A stretch of DNA of 24,175 bases from a virus. Position numbers and translations under genes: made by a program. How positions within the stretch are numbered: the stretch's first letter is position 1; each line of letters opens with the position of its first letter. Under the pieces are notes generated by a model. The model saw nothing but the letters and a program-made list of their open reading frames with translations, searched no databases and had not been told where the DNA came from. Positions 15,665 through 24,175 of the stretch are shown here, one piece after another. The stretch lies in the IMG/VR virus record IMGVR_UViG_3300000116_000217, positions 1 through 24,175 of that record. One strand, given 5' to 3'.

Positions 15665-16282
15665 ATGGCAATACCATTACCATTAGTAGGCCTTGGTGTA
15701 CAAGGCGCACTAGGTGTAGCTAGCGGAACTATCGGCTATAAACGCCGCAGACAAGAGCAAAGAGACGCACAAGCTATGTTTGATCAAAACATGGCGCAGT
15801 ATCGCAATCAAGACTTATCCAATCCATATAGGAACATGCAAAACCCATACGAAGATATGACGGTTAATCAACAAGCTGCTGATTTTCAAGCGCAGCAGCA
15901 ACAGCAAGGCATGGCTGCTACTATGGACGCACTCAAAGGGGCAGCTGGTTCTTCCGGCATAGGCGCTCTAACCCAATCACTATTAGCACAGCAATCTCAG
16001 AACGCTCAACGCGCATCTGCTGATATAGCTAGACAAGAACAAACCATTGCTTCACAACAAGCTCAGGGAGCTGGTCAATTGCAAGCATTAGAACGTAAAG
16101 GTGATTTGCTTTCAAGAAGTTTAAAAAGAGAGCAATATTCAACAGAATTAGGTATGTCTCAACAAAGATTAGCATCGGCTAACTTAGCAAGACAACAGGC
16201 TACTCAAGCTTTATTAGGCGGTGTTGGCGATTTAGTTGGTGCTGGTGTAGGTTTTTATAATGAAAGTATATATGGCGGATAA
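15665..16282 (+). CDS. Putative internal virion / ejection protein, small Gln-rich
   Basis: A 205-residue protein with a hydrophobic Gly-rich N-terminus (PLPLVGLGVQGALGVASGTI) followed by a basic stretch (GYKRRRQEQRD), a Pro/Asn segment (DLSNPYRNMQNPYEDMTVNQ), a Gln run (QAQQQQQG), an Ala/Gly-rich helix (GAAGSSGIGALTQSLLAQQ) and a long Gln/Ala helix. The C-terminus (GGVGDLVGAGVGFYNE) is again Gly-rich and hydrophobic. This architecture is typical of small internal or ejected proteins of short-tailed phages, comparable in style to T7 gp14, which help form the conduit across the cell envelope. The NPY-containing motif and 'GSSGIGAL.Q.L..Q' are features I recall from marine flavobacterial phages. 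The gene overlaps the next one, so the two are probably translated together. No enzymatic motif. Confidence 0.6.
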   Translation: MAIPLPLVGLGVQGALGVASGTIGYKRRRQEQRDAQAMFDQNMAQYRNQDLSNPYRNMQNPYEDMTVNQQAADFQAQQQQQGMAATMDALKGAAGSSGIGALTQSLLAQQSQNAQRASADIARQEQTIASQQAQGAGQLQALERKGDLLSRSLKREQYSTELGMSQQRLASANLARQQATQALLGGVGDLVGAGVGFYNESIYGG

Positions 16283-17411
16283 ATCATTAATACAAGGGGC
16301 TGGTCAGGTATATGGTTCCCAGGGTTTTGTTGATTACGGAAAAGCATATAAGCCTTCTAATCTGTTGGACGCTTATTCTAAAATACTGCAAGACCAAGAA
16401 AAAGAAAAGCAGGAGGTCGACGCAATAACCACTAAGGTTAACAATAGAATGAACTCAATGAATACAGTAGATTTAACTGATATTACATTTGAACAAAAAA
16501 CTATTGTAAAAGATTATTTAGTAGATCAAAGAAACATATACGCACAGGCGGCCAATGAAATAGCTTATATAGATGATAAGTCATCTTCAGAATACCAATA
16601 CTACGCTGATATTATGAGCGAGGTAAATAATAATATAAGTAATTTAAGTGAACAACTTAAAGACTATAAAGAGGCTAAAATCCAATACGAAGACGATAAT
16701 GACAAAAGGCTTTGGTCAGGCGGCGTGGGTAATGCAGTAGCACAAGCTGATGCCGCTTCTGTGTATGGCTTTGATGAAGATAATATAGCTACATTACAAA
16801 TAGCTAACGGTGGCAATATGCAATTTGTGTATTCCGGTAAAACAGTAAACTGGAACGACCATCAAGACCCTTATTTAAAACATTTCACCACTGCAGAATA
16901 TATAACAGGTCAAGCAAAAACTATTGCAGCCAGTAATTCAGAGCTTACTGCTGAAAATGCAAATTCAATTAGGTTACAATTAGACCAAAAGCTTTCAGAT
17001 GAGCAAGCTTTAAAATCATTAGTTGCTGGAGACTTTGTATACGAGGGTATTGATTTAAGTGATATTGTATACAACGAGGAAGATCCTAATTCTACAAAAA
17101 TAGAAGTTATAGACAGATTGGTAAATGGGTTTAAAGCTGTTGGTGCAAGAAGTAAAGCTACTTATGATAATGCTGAAGGGAATACTACTTATAGTGACAT
17201 GAGTAGCGCTCAAAGAGCTCTAGAGCAATCAAGACTTGGTGTTACACCTATTGAAATTAATCAAGTATATAATGTAGGAACAGCTACTAAACCTATAAAA
17301 ATATCAGTTACAAATAATGGCTGGACTGTAGAAGATGTAAAATCAGGCTTAATAGAAACTTATCCTAATTTAAAAGACGTACAAATTAGCAACCCAAATT
17401 TATTTAAATAA
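16272..17411 (+). CDS. Putative internal virion protein, helical (379 aa)
   Basis: From the ATG at 16272 this gives 379 residues starting MADKSLIQGAGQVYGSQGFV. An in-frame ATG at 16260 would add four residues (MKVY), but the MADxSLIQGA start is what I recall for relatives and reduces the overlap with the upstream gene to 11 bases. The N-terminal half is a long charged coiled coil (SKILQDQEKEKQEVDAIT, ANEIAYIDDKSSSEYQYYAD, NISNLSEQLKDYKEAK). The second half is mixed, with a strand-rich piece around GGNMQFVYSGKTVNWNDHQD and a C-terminal domain with ISVTNNGWTVEDVKSGLIET. No enzyme motif, signal peptide or membrane helix is visible. Its place between the Gln-rich protein and the giant protein suggests a third component of the ejected cargo; that is inference from order. 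Confidence 0.65.
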   Translation: MADKSLIQGAGQVYGSQGFVDYGKAYKPSNLLDAYSKILQDQEKEKQEVDAITTKVNNRMNSMNTVDLTDITFEQKTIVKDYLVDQRNIYAQAANEIAYIDDKSSSEYQYYADIMSEVNNNISNLSEQLKDYKEAKIQYEDDNDKRLWSGGVGNAVAQADAASVYGFDEDNIATLQIANGGNMQFVYSGKTVNWNDHQDPYLKHFTTAEYITGQAKTIAASNSELTAENANSIRLQLDQKLSDEQALKSLVAGDFVYEGIDLSDIVYNEEDPNSTKIEVIDRLVNGFKAVGARSKATYDNAEGNTTYSDMSSAQRALEQSRLGVTPIEINQVYNVGTATKPIKISVTNNGWTVEDVKSGLIETYPNLKDVQISNPNLFK

Positions 17412-17414
17412 TTC

Positions 17415-20400
17415 ATGTACATATTAGACGGTAAAAGTATTTCAGACGAACAGGCGAAAAAGTCTGCGGACCACTATGGGATTACAATAGAAGAGTGGTC
17501 CTCAAAATACGGGTGGCAATTTAGTGAGGGAAAGACAACGGTTCCGGAGGAAACGACTCCACCGACGGAACCAGTAAAAACAACGGCCGCTGGGGATTCC
17601 AGTTTGGCCGATACTTCTTTGGAGTCACCCGGAATTGATGAATTTGCAAAAAGAGTAGCAAATAATGTAAAAAGTGGTGATGATAGCGTCATACCAGTAT
17701 ATATTCCTCAAGAAAATAGAATAATAGGTGTTTCAGATCCGTATATGGGTCAAGTAGCTGTTCAAACAGATAATGGTGAAATTGCTTATTATGACGCGGG
17801 CGCTGCTCCAACGATTTCTACAAAAGATGATGTATATGGTACTCGTGATTTAGGGGTTACCCCAATTTCAACATCTCAAGATATTATTTTTGAAACTGAA
17901 AAAAGACCAATTCAAGAAAATCCTAAACTTGCCAATGTTCAAGACCATAACCCAGAATTAAAAACGGATTTTGTTAGCAAGCATTATGATATTATTGGGT
18001 TGCAAGCTGTAGATATTGAGGTTGCTGATTTTGAAGCTTGGCTAAAAAGAAAAGGGTTTTCTGAAGACTTTGAAAAAGATCTTGCTGATGGCGTTTATAC
18101 CTCTAAATGGTATGATGGCGCAATATTAGGGGAAGATTTTACAAAACAAGAGGTTCTTGATGCTCAAAAAGAAGCAACATTATATAGATTTCTGCAAGAT
18201 TATATAAATGATACTCAGGGCGAGCTAGATAAAAAAAATGCAATTAATGATTATTCTTTAAATAAAGATTATTATTCAGAAGCAGTAGGGTATAAAGGTA
18301 TGCTTGATTTATATTATGATAAAAGCATTAAAAAACAATCTTTAGAGCCTTTATATGACTATGATCAGCTGTCCATATATAATCAAAATTATTTTCCAGC
18401 TTTAAGCAAAAGAAATAAGAAAATACAGAAAAAACTACAATCTGAGGTTAAAAAAGAAAAAGAAAGAAGTGCTATAAGCTCATTTGATAATGCTGCTGGA
18501 CAAACAATAGAATCTACAATAGAAGGATTTTTTGACGCGGGTTTTGATTTTATATATTGGATGGAAGACGGTATTTTAGGAGCTCTTGGTGCTAACGATT
18601 CCTATGTAGACAGACAAAGATTATATTCTCAAGAAATTGACGCTTGGGATGTTAAAAACTTAAATTACATGTCCGCTAAGGGCAAAAAAGTCGCTTATAA
18701 AGGCAGCAATTATATAGTTTCCGAAGAAGGCACAATATATGATGTAGATGCAGGATATATTGTAAATAATGCTTTATCTGAAGGAGATTCTAAAAATATT
18801 TTACTAAATGCTAAAGCATCAGAAGAAGTAGTCTCTGATGTAAGTGTTAAAGGTGGCGCTGTTCAAATGGGTGCTGTTATGGGTAATATTGGATTTCAGG
18901 TATTAGCCACCAGGGGTTTAGGAAGATTTAGAGCAGCCGCTTCCAGTACATATTTAGCTAAGGCTAATGGTTTTAAAAATGTAGCGCAGTATAATAAATA
19001 CATGAACATGGTTAACCGTGGCGGCACAAATATGCGCGGTATTACAAATGCTTCTACTTTTGGATTACGCGTGCCTTTTAATCCCGCTGTAGCTGAGTCT
19101 ACTTTATTTCAAACTTTTTACGGTGCGGCTTCAGGATATGAGCAAACAATTTTAGCGGCTAAAAACGCTGGTTTAACAAATAAAGAAGCGGAAGATTTAG
19201 CATCGCAGGCTATGCTTGAAATGGGTGCTTTATATGGTCTTACAGGACCTATAAATCCAAGAATTGCAGCTATGAAAAACTTAGATGATTTTTTATCTAG
19301 GTCAGGTGTTGTAAATAAAGCTGTTCGTGATTATTTAAAAGCAGGAAAAAGTCCATTAGCATTTAAAGAGTCTCTTAAAGCTAGTTTAGTTAAAACAGCA
19401 ACAGTTTCTAAAAACTTTTTAAATGAAGGTTCTAAAGAAGTTGTACAAGAAAATATTCAGCAATACGGTGAATTTGAACTAGTAAATAAAAGATTAAACG
19501 AGGCAGCTGGAGTTGATTTTGTTAAAGATACTTATAGCCGCAAAGATTTTATAGAAACCTCTATACTTTCTTTTGTTTCTGCTGGTTTATTAGGTAGCGT
19601 TAATCTTAAAAATGTAGGGTTTAAAGGTACAAATAAACAAAGAATAACTAACCTTTATGCTTTTGCGAAGGATATGAAGGGTAGCACTTCTCGGTTAAAC
19701 GCTATGGTAGATGCTGGGCGTATTACCAGAGATCAAGCTGATGAAATTATTTTTGAAGCACAGGCGGTTGCTAGTTCAATTAATTCAATGCCTGCAAGAC
19801 TTCTTGAGCAAGATGCATATGATGCTGTAGAAATATTAAAGCTACAATCAAGCATAAAAGAAATGGAAGCGCAAAAAAAGCGCATGGACAAAGCTTACCA
19901 TTCTGTTATAGACCAATCAATTTCAACTGCGCAATCACAACTTGAAGAATTAATAATAGGGGCTAATAGAGAAATAGTTCTTAAAGACGCTGAAATAGCA
20001 GGTAGACTTGCGAGAAAAGCTGGTTCAAATGTTAAGACGCTTACAAACGAAGACTTTATTAAGGCTGGATATGATGCATCAGCACTAAATGCTGATGGTT
20101 TTATGGAGCAAGATGGAGAAATAATAATTAATATTGACAGAGCTGCGGAAACTGGAGCGTTTTTGTCTGTTGCTTCCCATGAATTATTACATAATATTCT
20201 TAGAAACGAGTTTAAAAATGTTCTTAGTGAAGAACAACAAAAAACCATTATAAACGAGTTTAGAAATATACTTAAAAAACGCGGGATACTAGCAGACATT
20301 GATAAAAGAGCTAAAATAATAAACCCGGAAACAGGAGAACAAGTTTATGATATTAAATTTGATAAAGAAGGTAATGTTGAAGGTGCTGATATAGATGAAT

Positions 20401-23400
20401 ATATTACATTTCTTTCAGACGCTATAGCTAAAGAAGAAGTATCTTTTGAGCAGCTAGGCGAAACCGTATGGGCAAGAATAGGTCGTTGGATTTCAAATGC
20501 TGTTAAAACTAGTTTTGGTAGAAAAGATATTAAATTTGAAAATGGGCGCCAAGTATTTGATTTTGTAAAAGATTATCAATCTTCTTATAAAAAAGGAAGA
20601 TTATCTTTTGCTGCTAAAGCTAAGGCTAAAGCATCAAAGGGAATAACAACGGATATAAAATTATCTGTTACTACTAAAAAGGAATTATTTGAAACCATTA
20701 GATCTGTAGTGCCCAAAAAAGCTAAAACCAAAGCTGAATTCCAATCAGATCCAGGGTTTACTGACATATACATGCTTTTACAGCCAGGGCAACCTGTACA
20801 TAATTTTATAGTAAGTAAGTTCCCTGGGCAAACAGAAAAAGTTAGAGGTCTAATAGAGTCTTTAGAAGAACGCCTTATAAATTTCGACCCTGAAAAGAAA
20901 AGAAAGGGAAGTAACGAGGCAATTGGAACTGAAGGATTTGTAGAATTCCTTATGGCTAATATTAATTTTGCCGCGCTTGACATCAATAAAAAATTAGCTA
21001 AAGAAGCTGCTAGAGAAAAGCAAACGGGAAGTCTTGACAGCGAAACAGCAAAACAAGTTGCTGATATTTCTAATGAAATTAAAAAAGAGCTGTCTAAAAG
21101 ACCTGAATATAGAGATTTACTTAGAAGAAGGGTAGTAGATGAAGATGTTGTAAAAGATATTGAACAAAAAGTAATTAAAATAGTTGCTCTTTTAAAATCT
21201 CGTATAGATGCTAAAGTAAGCAACAATGTTACCGTTACGCCTTTAATTAGAGAAATTAAAAAAGAAGCGGGTAAGTCAATAGATATTGATTTTAAAAAGG
21301 CTATGGGTGGTAAAAAAGATGGCGAGTTGCGTAAGTTTTTATTGCGTAATAAAGCGGCTATTTTAGAGAATATGTCAACTACCTGGTTGAGTCAAGCAAT
21401 TCCACAGGCTATTCAAAAAAGTGTTGATGGTGTTTTTACAACCGATTGGAAAGGTAAAAAAATAGATAGGGAAACAATGGAAACAGATTTAGCTGGGCGC
21501 ACATCTGGTGCGGATTTGGTTAGACGTTTACCAAAAGCTCCTGGTGCTATTTCTGATTCAGACTTTTTGTCGTTATTCTTAGAGCCTAACGGTAATCCCA
21601 CAAGAGGTAAAAAAGAATCTTTAGCTAAAGCTATGGCTGAAGAAATAACATTTGATATAATTAAAAAATCTTTTGACGAAAACGGTCCTATTGCACAAGC
21701 GCTTATAGAAAATCAAAAGCGCAACGGTGTTGAAAACGCTGAAAACATGGGACCTGAATTTAAAAGACAGGCTGAACGCGGTAATGTTAAATTTTCATTT
21801 ACAGCACCTATTTCAGAAGGTCGTCCACCTGCTGTAAATGTTTTAAATGAAGCAGATATTATGGCTACTCTTCGATTACTTGATTCCCCAAATGGTGATT
21901 CAAGAGTGTTAAAAGAACAATTAATACAAACTGCTTTAACAAAAATTCTTAAAGACAACGGTTATGGAGGTAAATTATTTGATTTAAGTAATCCAGAGCA
22001 ACTAGAAACGTATACGCGGACCATTAAGGATTTTGTGGTTCCTATTATGGAAAGAGATTTTTGGGGAACAAATGAGGCTACTCATTTACTGCATAGTAAG
22101 GAAATAATGTTTGGTGGGAAAATTAAGAAAAGACTTAAAGAGCTTGAAAAAGAGCTTGAAGACAATCCAGAACAACTAAAAAAAGAAAAAATAAAAATTA
22201 TAGCTGAATTTAAAGCTGAATTTCAAGCTGCAAGAAATAAGCTTATTGAAGATATATTTAATGATTCAAGCCAAAAATACGGTAAAAAAATAGCTAAGCC
22301 TAAAAAATTTAAAAATCCTAAAACAGACATAGTTATAGATACCACACCTACCAATGTTTTTCAAAATGAAGAAATTGCTAAAGCGGCTTATGAACAAGGA
22401 GCTGTTCTTAGTTATAATATATGGACAGAAAAAACAGGTAAACAATTATGGTTTGGATTAAAAGATGTACTTCAACAAAACAAAAATAATCCAGATGTAG
22501 TAATAGCTATAGCTACTTGGTTAAGCTCTTCTGCTAGTAATACAAAACACCCTATGAGAGCATTAGCTAGTATGATAGGGTATTCTAAAGGGTTTGATAA
22601 AAAAGTTGCACCTATAGAAATAGAGCACGCTTTACCAGCTACTACTATGATACAAACGCTCTTTAATACAGCTTTACAAAACCCGGAAGACTTTGCAACC
22701 AACTATTCATATATGAGTAAGAATTATGTTCTTATAGGAATGAATAAATCGGATGAAAATAAAACTAAAGCTTTTAAACAAACTAACATAACGGGGTACA
22801 ATTTAAGATCAGGTACATGGTGGGATAGGTATTTAAATCCTATAACTGCAAAAGCACAGGGATTTTTAGGAAAAAAAGATGATAAAACATTTATTGATGG
22901 CGATTTTGGAATAGACCCTAGATCAATTATATTATTTTCTGGAAATTCTTTATATGAAGTTGCTGGAGTTAGAAAAGATGGTTCTTTTTTAGCTTTTTTA
23001 GGAATAGGACTAAAGAAAATTAAGCTTAAAGAAAGTAATGAGTATTTAGATTTAACTGATGTTGCAAAAATAGCAGCTAAAGATAGAGTAGAACTAGATA
23101 GATTCCAAGACAATCAAAGAAAATATTCAGCTAGTTTTGCACCACCTGAAGCATTAAACGCTCAGTTTAACGCAATACTTAGAAGAAAGAGTGGTATTGA
23201 TGGTAGAACAGAAATATCTAGAACTAGAGCTCAAATTTTAGGTAAGGATAAAGGCAGGTTTAAGTTCTTTATTGCGCCAGGCGCCGATGACTTTAGAGGT
23301 TTAGTACATTATGCTTTTGCAGGACAAGGCAAGCAAGGTGAAAAAGATATGGAATTCTTTGAAAAGAATCTTATGGACCCGTACTTTAGAGGTATTGCTG

Positions 23401-24175
23401 CTATAGACGCTATGCGACAACTTATTAAAAGAGAATTTAAAGTTGTTACTACAGAGTTTAAAGATGAATACAAAATGCTTGAGGAGTCTGTACCTGGCAC
23501 ACCATTTACTTATGACCATGCGGTTCGTGTATATATGTGGGGTCTTGCAGGTACAGAAGTTCCTGGGTTAAGCGATAAAGATAGAAACGATTTAGAAAAT
23601 GCTATTTTAGATAATCCAGCGCTTGCGGATCTTGCTGAAGCATTACTCATTGTTGGTCGTCGCGAGGCGTGGCCTAAACCTTCAGAGTTTTGGCTTGGGG
23701 ATTCAGTATTGTCCGACCTTAACAGCATGACTGAAAAGGTTGGTCGTAAAGAAATACTTGCACAGTTTATTACAAATGTAGATGCAATATTTGATGAGGC
23801 TGCACTTAATAAGGTTGAAGCTATTAAAGGTAGAAAGCATCGTGAAGCCCTTGAAGATTCAATATACGCTATGAAAAACGGTAGTAACCGTCCTTCAGGT
23901 GCTAACATTCAAACTAATAAATGGATTAATTGGATTAACGGTTCCACGGGTGCAATCATGTTCTTCAACCGCCGCTCTGCATTATTACAGATGTTATCGT
24001 TTACTAACTTTATAAATTGGTCAGATAACAATCCTATAAAAGCTGCAGCAGCGTTTGCAAACCAAAAACAATACTGGAAAGACTTTGTATTTTTATTTAA
24101 CTCTGATAAATTAAAAGAACGTCGTGGTGGTTTGAAACAAGACGTTAGTGAATCTGAGATTGCTCAGATAGCAGG
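17415..24175 (+). CDS. Giant virion-associated polyvalent-type protein with zincin domain (3' partial)
   Basis: The frame opens with ATG at 17415, three bases after the previous stop, and stays open to the window edge: at least 2253 residues. Residues 1-40 form a short module (MYILDGKSISDEQAKKSADH, YGITIEEW), then a Pro/Thr-rich linker (about 45-75). Two Gly/Ala-rich hydrophobic helices follow (KGGAVQMGAVMGNIGF near 478; ILSFVSAGLLGSV near 715), then a coiled coil (about 800-860). Residues 900-930 hold a strand GEIIINIDRA and SVASHELLHNILR, a zincin metallopeptidase centre (H922, E923, H926) with E995 in DEYITFLSDA a possible third zinc ligand. Later come TDLAGRTSGADLVRRLPKAP and a conserved block from 2179 (GAIMFFNRRSALLQ, NFINWSDNNP). 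The protein is probably packaged and ejected, with protease activity and other domains acting in the host. Substrate unknown. Its end lies outside the window. Confidence 0.85.
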   Translation, partial: MYILDGKSISDEQAKKSADHYGITIEEWSSKYGWQFSEGKTTVPEETTPPTEPVKTTAAGDSSLADTSLESPGIDEFAKRVANNVKSGDDSVIPVYIPQENRIIGVSDPYMGQVAVQTDNGEIAYYDAGAAPTISTKDDVYGTRDLGVTPISTSQDIIFETEKRPIQENPKLANVQDHNPELKTDFVSKHYDIIGLQAVDIEVADFEAWLKRKGFSEDFEKDLADGVYTSKWYDGAILGEDFTKQEVLDAQKEATLYRFLQDYINDTQGELDKKNAINDYSLNKDYYSEAVGYKGMLDLYYDKSIKKQSLEPLYDYDQLSIYNQNYFPALSKRNKKIQKKLQSEVKKEKERSAISSFDNAAGQTIESTIEGFFDAGFDFIYWMEDGILGALGANDSYVDRQRLYSQEIDAWDVKNLNYMSAKGKKVAYKGSNYIVSEEGTIYDVDAGYIVNNALSEGDSKNILLNAKASEEVVSDVSVKGGAVQMGAVMGNIGFQVLATRGLGRFRAAASSTYLAKANGFKNVAQYNKYMNMVNRGGTNMRGITNASTFGLRVPFNPAVAESTLFQTFYGAASGYEQTILAAKNAGLTNKEAEDLASQAMLEMGALYGLTGPINPRIAAMKNLDDFLSRSGVVNKAVRDYLKAGKSPLAFKESLKASLVKTATVSKNFLNEGSKEVVQENIQQYGEFELVNKRLNEAAGVDFVKDTYSRKDFIETSILSFVSAGLLGSVNLKNVGFKGTNKQRITNLYAFAKDMKGSTSRLNAMVDAGRITRDQADEIIFEAQAVASSINSMPARLLEQDAYDAVEILKLQSSIKEMEAQKKRMDKAYHSVIDQSISTAQSQLEELIIGANREIVLKDAEIAGRLARKAGSNVKTLTNEDFIKAGYDASALNADGFMEQDGEIIINIDRAAETGAFLSVASHELLHNILRNEFKNVLSEEQQKTIINEFRNILKKRGILADIDKRAKIINPETGEQVYDIKFDKEGNVEGADIDEYITFLSDAIAKEEVSFEQLGETVWARIGRWISNAVKTSFGRKDIKFENGRQVFDFVKDYQSSYKKGRLSFAAKAKAKASKGITTDIKLSVTTKKELFETIRSVVPKKAKTKAEFQSDPGFTDIYMLLQPGQPVHNFIVSKFPGQTEKVRGLIESLEERLINFDPEKKRKGSNEAIGTEGFVEFLMANINFAALDINKKLAKEAAREKQTGSLDSETAKQVADISNEIKKELSKRPEYRDLLRRRVVDEDVVKDIEQKVIKIVALLKSRIDAKVSNNVTVTPLIREIKKEAGKSIDIDFKKAMGGKKDGELRKFLLRNKAAILENMSTTWLSQAIPQAIQKSVDGVFTTDWKGKKIDRETMETDLAGRTSGADLVRRLPKAPGAISDSDFLSLFLEPNGNPTRGKKESLAKAMAEEITFDIIKKSFDENGPIAQALIENQKRNGVENAENMGPEFKRQAERGNVKFSFTAPISEGRPPAVNVLNEADIMATLRLLDSPNGDSRVLKEQLIQTALTKILKDNGYGGKLFDLSNPEQLETYTRTIKDFVVPIMERDFWGTNEATHLLHSKEIMFGGKIKKRLKELEKELEDNPEQLKKEKIKIIAEFKAEFQAARNKLIEDIFNDSSQKYGKKIAKPKKFKNPKTDIVIDTTPTNVFQNEEIAKAAYEQGAVLSYNIWTEKTGKQLWFGLKDVLQQNKNNPDVVIAIATWLSSSASNTKHPMRALASMIGYSKGFDKKVAPIEIEHALPATTMIQTLFNTALQNPEDFATNYSYMSKNYVLIGMNKSDENKTKAFKQTNITGYNLRSGTWWDRYLNPITAKAQGFLGKKDDKTFIDGDFGIDPRSIILFSGNSLYEVAGVRKDGSFLAFLGIGLKKIKLKESNEYLDLTDVAKIAAKDRVELDRFQDNQRKYSASFAPPEALNAQFNAILRRKSGIDGRTEISRTRAQILGKDKGRFKFFIAPGADDFRGLVHYAFAGQGKQGEKDMEFFEKNLMDPYFRGIAAIDAMRQLIKREFKVVTTEFKDEYKMLEESVPGTPFTYDHAVRVYMWGLAGTEVPGLSDKDRNDLENAILDNPALADLAEALLIVGRREAWPKPSEFWLGDSVLSDLNSMTEKVGRKEILAQFITNVDAIFDEAALNKVEAIKGRKHREALEDSIYAMKNGSNRPSGANIQTNKWINWINGSTGAIMFFNRRSALLQMLSFTNFINWSDNNPIKAAAAFANQKQYWKDFVFLFNSDKLKERRGGLKQDVSESEIAQIA
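20178..20192 (+). other. Zincin active-site motif HELLH in the giant protein
   Basis: Codons 922-926 of the giant protein read His-Glu-Leu-Leu-His. The motif lies in a predicted helix (LSVASHELLHNILRNEF) preceded at 901-909 by a strand (GEIIINIDR), which is the local arrangement of zincin metallopeptidases. The helix composition (small residues before HE, hydrophobic after) argues against chance occurrence. The third zinc ligand cannot be fixed by eye; E995 is a candidate. Confidence 0.7.

Noticed and set aside
20585-21226. 213-codon open frame on the minus strand inside the giant gene
   Set aside because: Low-complexity Leu/Ser/Phe composition typical of the reverse of an AT-rich Lys/Glu-rich gene; the plus frame is open throughout and carries conserved blocks.
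17415-24175. Giant protein as a virion RNA polymerase, as found in some crAss-like phages
   Set aside because: No DxDxD-type catalytic loop or other polymerase motif was found in the translated frame; matches such as IDIDFKK and IDGDFGID lack the right spacing and context.

Overview
The window is a contiguous, AT-rich stretch of a tailed bacteriophage genome. Every convincing gene is on the plus strand and packed almost end to end, so this is one late structural module (packaging, head, tail, ejected proteins). The start sites lack Shine-Dalgarno sequences and have A/T-rich leaders instead, and genes are often joined by one-base TAATG overlaps. That translation style is typical of Bacteroidota and their phages. 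From memory of the families, the terminase, portal, capsid, ring and tail-stabilisation proteins most resemble those of podovirus-like, crAss-like phages and uncultured marine flavobacterial phages. No database search was possible, so the lineage is an inference.

Layout. Bases 1-1331 hold small genes ahead of the packaging module: the C-terminal end of an unidentified gene, a 72-aa unknown, a 196-aa protein that looks like two GroES-type folds in tandem, and a 92-aa candidate small terminase subunit. Bases 1331-3543 encode the large terminase, but its reading frame is broken by a -1 shift between 1789 and about 1830, most likely at 1796-1807. Bases 3548-8609 hold the portal, an acidic scaffold-like protein and the major capsid protein, followed by a strong hairpin terminator. 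Bases 8679-9533 encode a conserved structural protein with a histone-like basic tail, followed by a second terminator. Bases 9589-15630 encode two small ring/adaptor-type proteins and a 1469-aa tail-stabilisation (P22 gp10-like / 'muzzle') protein. Bases 15665-17411 hold two small candidate internal virion proteins. From 17415 to the window edge runs one uninterrupted reading frame of at least 2253 codons.

How the genes work together. The terminase would pump DNA through the portal into a capsid built on the scaffold, the ring proteins and stabilisation protein would form the short tail, and the last three proteins would be carried in the virion and ejected into the host. The giant protein is the most interesting gene. 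It has a short N-terminal module and a Pro/Thr-rich linker, hydrophobic Gly/Ala-rich helices, a coiled coil, a zincin-like metallopeptidase centre (HELLH at residues 922-926 after a beta strand) and a conserved C-terminal block typical of giant phage 'polyvalent' proteins. No tRNA, CRISPR array, insertion sequence, attachment site, lysis gene or RNA polymerase was seen. No gene-free stretch exceeds 70 bases.
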